DNA of 17,768 nt from Ktedonobacterales bacterium (lineage in GTDB: Bacteria; Chloroflexota; Ktedonobacteria; Ktedonobacterales; JADMIN01): positions 1 through 17,768 of the forward strand of contig JANWHL010000130.1 in NCBI GenBank assembly GCA_025450405.1. The letters run 5' to 3'. Below, one piece after another: positions 1 to 6,806 of this stretch. The number at the start of each line of letters is the position of its first letter. Within the stretch, counting starts at the first letter, position 1. The translations under genes were made by a program, and so were the position numbers. The notes under the pieces were generated by a model. It had not been told where the DNA came from and made no database searches. It saw only the letters and a list, made by a program, of their open reading frames with translations.

Positions 1-657
1 CCGATCCGGGCCACGACCATCCTGGCGGTTCGCCAGGGCGGCGGCGTCGCCATGGCCGGGGACGGCCAGGTCACCGTGGGCGATGTTGTCATGAAGCATG
101 GCGCACGCAAGATCCGCCGGCTCGCTGACGGCCGTGTGCTCGCGGGCTTCGCGGGATCCACAGCCGACGCGCTGACCCTTTTCGACAAATTTGAAGCCAT
201 GCTGGAACGCTACCAGGGGAACCTGCGCCGCGCCGCTGTCGAATTGACCAAGGAATGGCGGACCGACCGGTTTCTGCGCCGGCTGGAAGCGCTATTGCTC
301 GTGGCTGACCGCGACCAATTGCTGGTGCTGACCGGCGACGGTGATGTGATCGAACCTGACGACGGGATCGCCGCGATTGGCTCGGGCGGCACCTACGCCC
401 AGGCCGCCGCCCGCGCGCTGGCCCGCCACACCGATCTCTCCGCCGCCACGATCGCGCGCGCGGCGATGGAAATCGCCGCCGGTATGTGCATCTACACGAA
501 CGACCAGATTATCCTGTACAGTCTGGATGACACCTCGCACGCCTCCGACACGGCCACGGTCCCCGAGCCATCCGCCGAGCCATCCGCCGCTGGCCCACGC
601 GGCCGCGACAAAGCCTCGGCGAAGGCGAATCAGCCCATCAGTGCGGTGGAGTCATAG
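1..657 (+). CDS. hslV: ATP-dependent protease proteolytic subunit HslV (5' end cut off)
   Basis: This is the peptidase half of the HslUV (ClpYQ) cytoplasmic protease, an N-terminal threonine hydrolase that forms double hexameric rings. The reading frame is open from the first base, so the start codon lies left of the window; the ATG at 52 is internal. The catalytic Thr is the first Thr of the ATTILAVR stretch (codon 13-15), so a short N-terminal leader precedes it. Family signatures follow in order: GDGQVTVG, VLAGFAGSTADA, WRTDR, LEALLLVAD, GSGGTYAQAAARAL (usually GSGGPYA) and a final CIYTND. After the usual family end near ILYSLDD there is an extra tail of about 40 residues rich in Ala, Ser and Pro, longer than in E. 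coli or Thermotoga HslV. hslU follows after 53 bp on the same strand, which fits the normal operon. Identity is secure; only the N-terminus is missing. Confidence 0.95.
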   Translation, partial: PIRATTILAVRQGGGVAMAGDGQVTVGDVVMKHGARKIRRLADGRVLAGFAGSTADALTLFDKFEAMLERYQGNLRRAAVELTKEWRTDRFLRRLEALLLVADRDQLLVLTGDGDVIEPDDGIAAIGSGGTYAQAAARALARHTDLSAATIARAAMEIAAGMCIYTNDQIILYSLDDTSHASDTATVPEPSAEPSAAGPRGRDKASAKANQPISAVES

Positions 658-710
658 CCCCTTTCGGGTGTATACTTTAGAGCGACACCACTCGCGAGGA
701 GCAGATTGCT

Positions 711-2171
711 ATGAAGGACCTGACGCCCCAGCAGATCGTCAGGGAGCTGGACCGCTACATCGTTGGACAGCGCGACGCGAAACGGGTGGTTGCCATTGCC
801 CTGCGCAACCGCTTCCGTCGGCTCGCGCTGCCGCGCGAGACCCAGGACGAGATCACCCCGAAGAACATCTTGATGATTGGCCCGACCGGCGTGGGCAAGA
901 CGGAGATCGCCCGGCGCCTGGCAAAGATCGCCGACGCGCCCTTCCTCAAGGTCGAGGCCACCAAGTTCACCCAGGTTGGCTACGTCGGGCGGGACGTGGA
1001 CTCCATTGTCCGCGACCTCATGGATGCGGCCGTCGGCATGGTCCACGACGAACGGGTGGGCGAGGTCCGAGACCAGGCGGCGCGTATGGCCGAAGATCGC
1101 ATCATCGACATCATCGCCAACCACGCAAGCGAAGACACCAGCGCGCCGCGCCGCCTCGATCGCGAGGCGGCGAGCGCCCGATCACTGGCCGCCGTCAGCG
1201 CCTCTACGGCCAACGGATCCGCTCCGCAAGCCAGCGGCGTCCAGGCCAGCGCGGGTCCGGCTCGCCGGCGCCGCGCGGCCAATCCGGCGCAAAAGCGCAA
1301 GCAGGTGGCCGAGCGTATGGCGCGCCATGAGCTCGAGGAGCAGATCATCGAGATCGAGCTGGAACCCGAGGAGAACATCTCGTCTGTCTTCGAGTTCGTT
1401 TCGGGGGTCACGCCAGATGACCTCGGGGACAGCTTCCAGGACTTCCTCTCGACCATCCCCTCGGGCCGTCGCCGCTCGCGCCGCGTCTCGGTCAAGGAGG
1501 CGCGGCGGCTGCTGACCCAGGAGGAGGCCAATAAACTCATCGACATCGACCAGGTGGTCGAACAGTCGACGCAACGCGTCGAGCAGAGCGGCATCATCTT
1601 CCTGGATGAGCTCGACAAAGTCATCGGGAGTAAGGTGGATGTTGGACCCGATGTCTCCGGCGAGGGCGTTCAGCGCGACCTCCTGCCGCTTGTCGAAGGT
1701 TCGACGGTCATGACCCGGTTTGGCCCGGTCAAGACGGACCATGTCCTGTGGATCTGCGCGGGAGCATTCCACAACGGGAAGCCCTCCGACCTCATCCCCG
1801 AGCTGCAGGGCCGACTGCCGCTGCGTGTCGAGCTCGCCGGGCTCTCACGCGACGACTTCACGCGCATCCTGACCCAGCCGGAGAATGCCCTGACCCGCCA
1901 GTATCAAGCGCTCCTCGGTGTGGAGGGTGTGCGCCTGGAATTCACTCCGGACGGCCTAGAGGAGCTCGCCACCGCGGCGTTCCAGATGAATGAGCGCGTC
2001 GAGAACATTGGCGCTCGGCGCCTGCATACTGTCGTAGAGAAGGTGCTCGAGGAAGTCTCGTTTGACGCCCCCGAGTTCAAAGACCAGACAGTGACGGTGG
2101 ACGCGGGCTTCGTGCGTGGGCGTCTGGAGCCGCTGCTCAAGGATGAGGACCTGAGTAAGTACATTCTCTAG
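711..2171 (+). CDS. hslU: ATP-dependent protease ATPase subunit HslU
   Basis: This AAA+ unfoldase recognises substrates, unfolds them with ATP and feeds them into HslV. The 486-residue product opens with a typical HslU N-terminus (LTPQQIVRELDRYIVGQ). It has Walker A GPTGVGKT at 57-64, the pore loop GYVG at 90-93, an intermediate (I) domain at about 105-265, Walker B IIFLDE at 295-300, the LIPELQGRLPLR region with the arginine finger at about 361-372, and sensor 2 GARRL at 434-438. The C-terminus EDLSKYIL matches the tail that inserts into HslV to activate it. At 486 residues it is longer than the roughly 443 of E. coli; most of the excess is an Ala/Ser/Arg-rich insertion at about 140-200 in the I domain. 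The start is supported by GAGGAG at 696-701, nine bases upstream. A TATACT sequence at 671-676 could be a -10 box, but no matching -35 was seen. Confidence 0.97.
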   Translation: MKDLTPQQIVRELDRYIVGQRDAKRVVAIALRNRFRRLALPRETQDEITPKNILMIGPTGVGKTEIARRLAKIADAPFLKVEATKFTQVGYVGRDVDSIVRDLMDAAVGMVHDERVGEVRDQAARMAEDRIIDIIANHASEDTSAPRRLDREAASARSLAAVSASTANGSAPQASGVQASAGPARRRRAANPAQKRKQVAERMARHELEEQIIEIELEPEENISSVFEFVSGVTPDDLGDSFQDFLSTIPSGRRRSRRVSVKEARRLLTQEEANKLIDIDQVVEQSTQRVEQSGIIFLDELDKVIGSKVDVGPDVSGEGVQRDLLPLVEGSTVMTRFGPVKTDHVLWICAGAFHNGKPSDLIPELQGRLPLRVELAGLSRDDFTRILTQPENALTRQYQALLGVEGVRLEFTPDGLEELATAAFQMNERVENIGARRLHTVVEKVLEEVSFDAPEFKDQTVTVDAGFVRGRLEPLLKDEDLSKYIL

Positions 2172-2291
2172 CGCAGCGGCATGGTCGCTTCCTTGCCAGC
2201 ATGGGGACGCTCGGCGGCGTTCCGCGATCGCGGCCGGTTTGAGTTCATGACGGAGCCTCGCGCTCAGTCTTGTCTGGCGCTTCGTCACACC

Positions 2292-2317
2292 TGGGCTGGC
2301 CAAGGCGGGCCAGCCCA
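2292..2317 (+). terminator. hairpin downstream of hslU, possible terminator
   Basis: A perfect 10-bp inverted repeat (TGGGCTGGCC / GGCCAGCCCA) encloses a 6-base loop. It lies about 120 bp after the hslU stop and before the promoter of the next gene, which is the expected place for a terminator. No T-run follows it, so it is not a classical intrinsic terminator and could instead be a protein-binding site. Confidence 0.35.
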
Positions 2318-2355
2318 CTTGGCGGTTGCTATCGTTCTCCATCCAGATGGGTGAC

Positions 2356-2384
2356 TGGACAGACCGCGCACTCAAGAGTATTCT
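2356..2384 (+). promoter_or_regulatory. sigma70-type promoter for the DUF4870-like gene
   Basis: TGGACA at 2356-2361 (5 of 6 to the -35 consensus) and TATTCT at 2379-2384 (4 of 6 to the -10) are separated by exactly 17 bases. Transcription would begin near 2391, giving a leader of about 50 bases before the ATG at 2441. The call rests on sequence match and position only. Confidence 0.5.
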
Positions 2385-2440
2385 GGAATGGAGGACGTTG
2401 ACCCGCGCGAGCCACTCGCGCGAAGTGGGAGGCAGCGACG

Positions 2441-3163
2441 ATGGTCTGGGACCCGCAGTGGCCCGTTTCGGACCCCGCAAGGCCGGACGGTCGCGGCATT
2501 GGGACGTCCGTGGCATCCGATCCCGCGCCCGGCGCGCCGGCAGCGCCCAACCTCACCGCTGCCAATTCCGCACGCGGCACCGGTGCTCCCGTGCTCGCGC
2601 CGCCATCCCCGGCCAAGCCACTCGGTCCGTTGCGCGGTGCCTACGCGCCTGGCGGCCCGCCCCCTGGTGTGCCACGTCCCCCACACCTGGCCGCCGCCCC
2701 GGAGATCTGGCCCGATTCGTACGCGGCCGCCGCAGAGGCGCGGACGCCCGCTGTGGAAACCAGCTCGCTGGGGCTTACCGCCCCACAGGCCGCTGCCCTC
2801 AGCTACTCGGCCTGGTGGCTCTCCGGGCTCGTCGTCTACTTTGGCGAGCGCCAGAGCCGGTTTGTCCGGTTCCACGCCTTCCAGGCCATCGTCTACACGG
2901 GCGTCCTGACCATTGTGAGTGTCCTGGGGTATGTCGTCTCGTCGCTGCTCACGGACGCTTTCCTGGCCACGCATGTACGCGCCTACCAGTCCCTCGCGAT
3001 CGGCGTGAGTCTGCTCGTTTTCCTCACGGTCATCGGCGCGTGGATCACCCCACTACTCGCGGCATTGAGTGGCCGTCGGTTCCGCATCCCGTTCGTCGCC
3101 GTCTATGCCGACCGCTATGCCACCCCCATCGCCCCCGAGGTCGACCCCCGCGCCGGGAAGTGA
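2441..3163 (+). CDS. DUF4870-like small membrane protein with Pro/Ala-rich N-terminus
   Basis: The 240-residue product has two parts. Residues 1-110 are low complexity, rich in Pro, Ala and Gly, and probably disordered. Residues 112-225 resemble the DUF4870 (Tic20-like) membrane domain: an AALSYSAWWLSGLVVYF segment, then ERQSRFVRFHAFQAIVY with the charged RFVRFHAxQ signature of the family, two further hydrophobic segments at about 152-170 and 184-208, and a closing GRRFRIPFV. Three membrane helices are expected. The biochemical role of the family is unknown and none is proposed. The start is supported by GGGAGG at 2427-2432, eight bases upstream, and by the promoter at 2356-2384. It appears to be its own transcription unit between hslU and the opposing glnA. 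Family assignment is by motif memory and would need a profile search. Confidence 0.75.
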   Translation: MVWDPQWPVSDPARPDGRGIGTSVASDPAPGAPAAPNLTAANSARGTGAPVLAPPSPAKPLGPLRGAYAPGGPPPGVPRPPHLAAAPEIWPDSYAAAAEARTPAVETSSLGLTAPQAAALSYSAWWLSGLVVYFGERQSRFVRFHAFQAIVYTGVLTIVSVLGYVVSSLLTDAFLATHVRAYQSLAIGVSLLVFLTVIGAWITPLLAALSGRRFRIPFVAVYADRYATPIAPEVDPRAGK

Positions 3164-3307
3164 TGCGGGCGGCGCGCTCGTGGCTTGCTCGTTACGCGCT
3201 CGCGCCCCTATCGGCTCGCGCCTCGCGCTTCTAGAGTAGCATCCACTTCTCCCGCAGCCACGCGTAGCTCCATGCGCATTATAGCTTGGCCCCATTTCGC
3301 AAACGTA

Positions 3308-3339
3308 GCGCGGCCGCACCCCGAAAGATGCGGCCGCGC
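3308..3339 (-). terminator. strong hairpin behind glnA
   Basis: A perfect 11-bp GC-rich inverted repeat (GCGCGGCCGCA / TGCGGCCGCGC) surrounds a 10-base loop. It lies 25 bp beyond the glnA stop codon on the minus strand. Read from that strand, the stem is followed by TACGTTTGCG, a weak T-rich stretch, so a rho-independent terminator for glnA is likely. It is about 145 bp beyond the stop of the converging DUF4870-like gene and could serve both. Confidence 0.55.
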
Positions 3340-3364
3340 GAACACTGGTCGGATGGCGCAGTAA

Positions 3365-4801
3365 TCAGGCGTCGTAGTACATCGCGAACTCCAGCGGCGA
3401 TGGGCGCAGCCGGACCTCGGCCGCCTGCTCGCGCTTCAGCTCGACGTACTTCTCAATCAGGTCGCAGGTAAACACGTCGCCGACCGTGAGGAAGTCGTTA
3501 TCGGCCTCGAGGGCATCGAGCGCCTCATCCAGTGAACCCGGCACCGAGCGGATCTCGCGCTTCTCGCACGCGTCCATCTCATAGATATTGCGGTCGAGCG
3601 GCCCGTAGCCGTGCTCTTCGGGAATGATCCCGTTCTTGATGCCATCCAGGCCCGCCATCAGCAACGCCGAGAAGGTCAGGTAGGGATTGCAGGTCGGGTC
3701 CGGGGGCCGGAACTCGACACGCTTGGCCTTAGGATTCTCCGAGTACATCGGAATGCGGACGGCCGCCGAGCGATTGCGCTTGGAGTACACCAAGTTGACC
3801 GGCGCCTCGTAGCCAGGCACCAGCCGGCGGTAGCTGTTGGTGGTGGACGCCGCCAGCGCCAGGACGGCCGGAGCGTGGGTCAGCAGGCCACCGATGAACA
3901 TCCGCGCCGTCTCCGAGAGGCCCGCGTAGCCTTCCTCATCGGCGAAGAGCGGCTTCTCGCCGCGCCAGAGGCTCATGTGCACATGCATGCCCGAGCCATT
4001 GTCGCCGAAGATCGGCTTGGGCATGAAGGTGGCGGACTTGCCGTGGCGCCAGGCGACATTCTTAACAATGTACTTATAGAGCAGGACTTTGTCGGCCATC
4101 CGCGCCAGGGTGTCGAAGCGCATGTCGATTTCGCACTGCCCGCCAGCGGCGACCTCGTGGTGCTGGGCCTCGACATCGATGCCAACTTCTTCCATCGCCA
4201 AGACCATCGCCGTGCGCAGGTCCTGCAGGGTGTCGTTCGGCGCGACGGGGAAGTAGCCCTCCTTGGGCCGCATCCGGTGGCCGAGGTTCGCGGTGCCGTT
4301 GTGGCCGCGGCGCCCAGAGTTCCAATGCGCCTCGTTGCTGTCCACGATCGCCATCTGGACGTTCTGTGTGGACTTGTAGCGGACTTCGTCGAACACGAAG
4401 AATTCCGCTTCGGGGCCGAAGTAGGCCGTATCGGCGACGCCGGTGGACTTGAGGTAAGCCTCCGCCTTCCGGGCGACATAGCGCGGGTCGCGGGAGTAGG
4501 TTTCGAGCGAGCCCGGCTGAGCGATGTCGCAGACCAGGCTCAGCGTCGGCTCAGCGGTGAACGGGTCCATGATCGCCGTGGCTGGATCCGGCAGCAGGAT
4601 CATGTCGCTCTCGTTGATGGCCTGGAAGCCGCGGATGCTTGACCCATCGAAACCGATCCCCTCTGAGAACGAGTCCTCGGAGAGCGTCTTGGCCGGCACG
4701 CTGAAATGCTGCCAGGTGCCCGGCACGTCCGTAAACTTGAGGTCCACCATGCGCGCGCCCCGCTCGCGGGCCATGCGCAACACATCGGCTGGCTTCATCA
4801 T
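3365..4801 (-). CDS. glnA: type I glutamine synthetase
   Basis: Glutamine synthetase makes glutamine from glutamate, ammonia and ATP in the cytoplasm and works as a dodecamer. From the ATG at 4801 the product is 478 residues, normal for the GSI-beta size class. Visible signatures: LKFTDVPGTWQHFSVP at 21-36, GFDGSSIRGF at 50-59, FGPEAEFFVFD at 128-138 with metal-binding Glu131 and Glu133, HHEVAAGGQCEID at 214-226, NGSGMHVHMS at 268-277 with the HVH metal site, the NRSAAVRIP segment at 343-351, and RPPDPTCNPYL at 365-375. The C-terminal loop that carries the adenylylated Tyr reads NIYEMDACEKREI. Tyr407 is kept but the usual LPPEE context is replaced. The frame is open upstream to a GTG at 4873. 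I prefer 4801 (or the adjacent ATG at 4798) because the family N-terminus begins there and GGTGGG lies seven bases upstream. A strong hairpin follows the stop. Confidence 0.95.
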   Translation of the reverse strand: MMKPADVLRMARERGARMVDLKFTDVPGTWQHFSVPAKTLSEDSFSEGIGFDGSSIRGFQAINESDMILLPDPATAIMDPFTAEPTLSLVCDIAQPGSLETYSRDPRYVARKAEAYLKSTGVADTAYFGPEAEFFVFDEVRYKSTQNVQMAIVDSNEAHWNSGRRGHNGTANLGHRMRPKEGYFPVAPNDTLQDLRTAMVLAMEEVGIDVEAQHHEVAAGGQCEIDMRFDTLARMADKVLLYKYIVKNVAWRHGKSATFMPKPIFGDNGSGMHVHMSLWRGEKPLFADEEGYAGLSETARMFIGGLLTHAPAVLALAASTTNSYRRLVPGYEAPVNLVYSKRNRSAAVRIPMYSENPKAKRVEFRPPDPTCNPYLTFSALLMAGLDGIKNGIIPEEHGYGPLDRNIYEMDACEKREIRSVPGSLDEALDALEADNDFLTVGDVFTCDLIEKYVELKREQAAEVRLRPSPLEFAMYYDA

Positions 4802-5097
4802 GCTCTGTCCCACCACTCTTGAACCGGTCGCCCTCACGGGCGCGACCACCACATTTCCCGTCGGCCCCACCACGCCGCGTGGCGAGTTGAGCGGGCCGGG
4901 CCACCGGTGACCCGCGTGAACACGTGCACAATATGCACAACTTGGTGCTACACATATGGTATCTCAGCCAGGACCATCGGCTCCAGTGGGCGAAATGGCC
5001 AAACTTTCCGCACGATCTATTAGTCATTATGCACAAGCATAGGCATGCCGCCGATGACGTTGTGGCGTCGCTCACATTGGCGGCGTTGGCCACCGGC

Positions 5098-5136
5098 GGC
5101 ATACGATGACGGCATACGATGACGGCATACGATGAC
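5098..5136. repeat. three perfect tandem copies of a 13-bp unit
   Basis: GGCATACGATGAC occurs three times without a mismatch at 5098-5110, 5111-5123 and 5124-5136. It ends 62 bp before the start of the ggt-like gene. The unit contains GATGAC and ATACGAT but no recognised operator. It may be a slippage product or a repeated regulator site. Confidence 0.95.
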
Positions 5137-5184
5137 GTGGAGGGGGCAGCGCGCCCGCCTGGCATGGGCAACGGCCGCCCACCC

Positions 5185-5192
5185 GGAAGGAG
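5185..5192 (+). promoter_or_regulatory. ribosome binding site fixing the GTG start of the ggt-like gene
   Basis: GGAAGGAG is followed by a 6-base spacer and GTG at 5199. It is the reason for choosing this non-ATG start; the protein begins just before the conserved N-terminal block. Confidence 0.75.
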
Positions 5193-5198
5193 CACATC

Positions 5199-6803
5199 GT
5201 GGAGTCGTACCCCCAGCACCGGCCCGTCACCTTGGCGCGGCGCGGCCTCGTCGCGGCGCCCCACTACCTCGCCGCCGAGGCTGGCCTGGACCTCATCAAG
5301 GCCGGGGGCAACGCCGTGGACGCCGCCATCGCCGCCAGCGCGACGCTCCAGGTGGTCTATCCCTTCGTCTGCGGTCTGGGCGGCGACCTGTTCGCCATCG
5401 TCTACGATGCCCGTGGCCATGTCCTCCGCGGGCTGAACGCCAGTGGGCGCGCGCCTCAGGCGGCCACCATCGAGCGCTACCACGCCCTCGGCCATCAAAC
5501 CATGCCCCAGTTTGGTATCCACAGTGTCACCGTGCCGGGGTGCGCCAGCGGGTGGGGCGCGCTGGCCGAGCGCTTGGGGCGCCTCGGCCTGGCCCGGGCG
5601 CTCGCGCCCGCCATCGCCTACGCCGAGGACGGCTTCGCCGTCGGACCCAACCTCCACCACGCGATCGTCCGCATGAACGCGCAGCCCCATACCCATCGTT
5701 CGTGGCGCGACCACTTCGTCCCCGGCGGTGCCGTACCAGCCGCCGGCAGTGTGGCCTTCGCCCCCGACCTCGCGCGCACCTTCCGCCAGATCGCTGCCGG
5801 CGGTCCCGAAGCCTTTTACCACGGCCCGCTCGCCGAGCGCATCGCCGCGTTCATGGCGCGCGAGGGCGGCCTCATCACCGCGGCGGACCTGGCGGCGCAC
5901 ACGAGCGATTGGGTCGAGCCGCTCGCCGTGCGTTTCGCGGACCTCGACATCTACGAGCTGCCGCCCAACACGCAGGGCGTTACGGCGCTCCAGATGCTGG
6001 GCATGGTCGACGGATTGGAGCTGGGGGCCACGCCCCTCGACGCCGCGACGGTCCATGCCCAGGTGGAAGCAAAGAAGCTCGCGTTCGCCGACCGGGCAGC
6101 CTATCTCACCGATGTCGCCGCCATGCGCGTGGACCCGCGCGCGCTCATCGCGCCCGCGTACCTGGCCGCGCGCCGAGACCTGATCGACCCCGCCCGCGCC
6201 GCCGCGAATCCGGCCCCCGGCGGCTTTGCCGGCGACACGGTCTACCTCTGCGCCGTCGATGGCGAGGGCAATGCGGTCTCGCTCATCCAGAGCAATTATA
6301 GCGGCTTTGGCAGCGGCTACGTGGTGGACGATACCGGGATCGCGCTACAGAACCGCGGCGCCTACTTCTCGCTGGACCCCAGCGTCGCCAACGTGCTCGC
6401 ACCCGGCAAGCGCACACTTCACACGCTGATCCCCTCGCTCGCCATGCGCGCCGGCCGGCCCGCCGTGGTGTTTGGCGCGATGGGGGGCGACGGCCAACCC
6501 CAGACCCACCTTCAGCTCTACACCGCGCTGGCGCGCTACGGTGCCAATATCCAAGCGGCGATCGAGCTGCCGCGGTGGGTTGATGGAGCGTCGGCCCCGG
6601 GCGAACCGGCCACCCTCCGGATGGAAGGGCGATTTCCGGCTCAGACCATCGCCGAACTCCAGGCGCGTGGCCACGTCGTGGAGCTGGTGGGGCCGTGGGA
6701 GTCACTGATGGGCTACGCGCAAGGTATCGTCATCGACCAGGCGGCGGGCGTGCTCCACGGCGGCGCGGATCCCCGCGCTGAGAGCGCCGCCGTGGGCTGG
6801 TAG
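5199..6803 (+). CDS. gamma-glutamyltransferase-like protein (YwrD-type), Ntn hydrolase
   Basis: Members of this family are made as a precursor that cuts itself before a Thr, which then attacks gamma-glutamyl amides such as glutathione. The 534-residue product shows the N-terminal AGLDLIKAGGNAVDAAIA block (28-45), GLGGDLFAIVYD (59-70), the glutamate-binding NASGRAP with Arg84, the processing site GDT with candidate nucleophile Thr347, and the small-subunit signatures NYSGFGSG (366-373), QNRGAYFSLDP (384-394) and GAMGGDGQPQTH (426-437). The ELPRWVDG segment replaces the PRxHHQ motif of E. coli Ggt, so this fits the shorter YwrD/Ggt2-like branch, whose true substrate is often unproven. No signal peptide is visible, so a cytoplasmic location is inferred. 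The gene is a single unit facing away from glnA; only 3 bp separate its stop from that of the converging permease gene. Confidence 0.9.
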   Translation: MESYPQHRPVTLARRGLVAAPHYLAAEAGLDLIKAGGNAVDAAIAASATLQVVYPFVCGLGGDLFAIVYDARGHVLRGLNASGRAPQAATIERYHALGHQTMPQFGIHSVTVPGCASGWGALAERLGRLGLARALAPAIAYAEDGFAVGPNLHHAIVRMNAQPHTHRSWRDHFVPGGAVPAAGSVAFAPDLARTFRQIAAGGPEAFYHGPLAERIAAFMAREGGLITAADLAAHTSDWVEPLAVRFADLDIYELPPNTQGVTALQMLGMVDGLELGATPLDAATVHAQVEAKKLAFADRAAYLTDVAAMRVDPRALIAPAYLAARRDLIDPARAAANPAPGGFAGDTVYLCAVDGEGNAVSLIQSNYSGFGSGYVVDDTGIALQNRGAYFSLDPSVANVLAPGKRTLHTLIPSLAMRAGRPAVVFGAMGGDGQPQTHLQLYTALARYGANIQAAIELPRWVDGASAPGEPATLRMEGRFPAQTIAELQARGHVVELVGPWESLMGYAQGIVIDQAAGVLHGGADPRAESAAVGW

Positions 6804-6806
6804 GCA

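Larger units (their letters stand above)
4802..5198. promoter_or_regulatory. divergent control region between glnA and the ggt-like gene
   Basis: This 397-bp region has no supported gene. Next to glnA it holds two small inverted repeats (4826-4847, bulged, and 4870-4882) that would lie in the glnA leader RNA. From about 4918 to 5050 the composition becomes clearly more AT-rich than the surroundings, as expected for promoters. Inside this island TGCACAA occurs at 4925-4931, 4934-4940 and 5030-5036. The last two are extended to TATGCACAA, and the first two start nine bases apart. No convincing paired -35/-10 was found on either strand. I did not see the conserved glutamine riboswitch core, nor a clear Bacillus-type GlnR/TnrA site. 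A 13-bp triplication follows at 5098-5136. Confidence 0.6.

Noticed and set aside
671..676. TATACT as a separate hslU promoter
   Set aside because: Good -10 match but no -35 at a suitable distance, and hslU is normally read together with hslV.
3611..4642. A 343-codon plus-strand frame inside glnA
   Set aside because: It is the antisense shadow of the well-supported glutamine synthetase gene and has no family motif.
4826..4882. Glutamine riboswitch upstream of glnA
   Set aside because: Small inverted repeats exist, but the conserved core of the known glnA RNA motif was not seen.
4551..6056. A 501-codon minus-strand frame crossing from the ggt-like gene into glnA
   Set aside because: It spans the control region and overlaps two certain genes out of frame; composition is that of a shadow frame.
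5132..6301. A 389-codon plus-strand frame overlapping the ggt-like gene
   Set aside because: It is out of frame with the gamma-glutamyltransferase motifs and gives an Arg/Pro-rich peptide.
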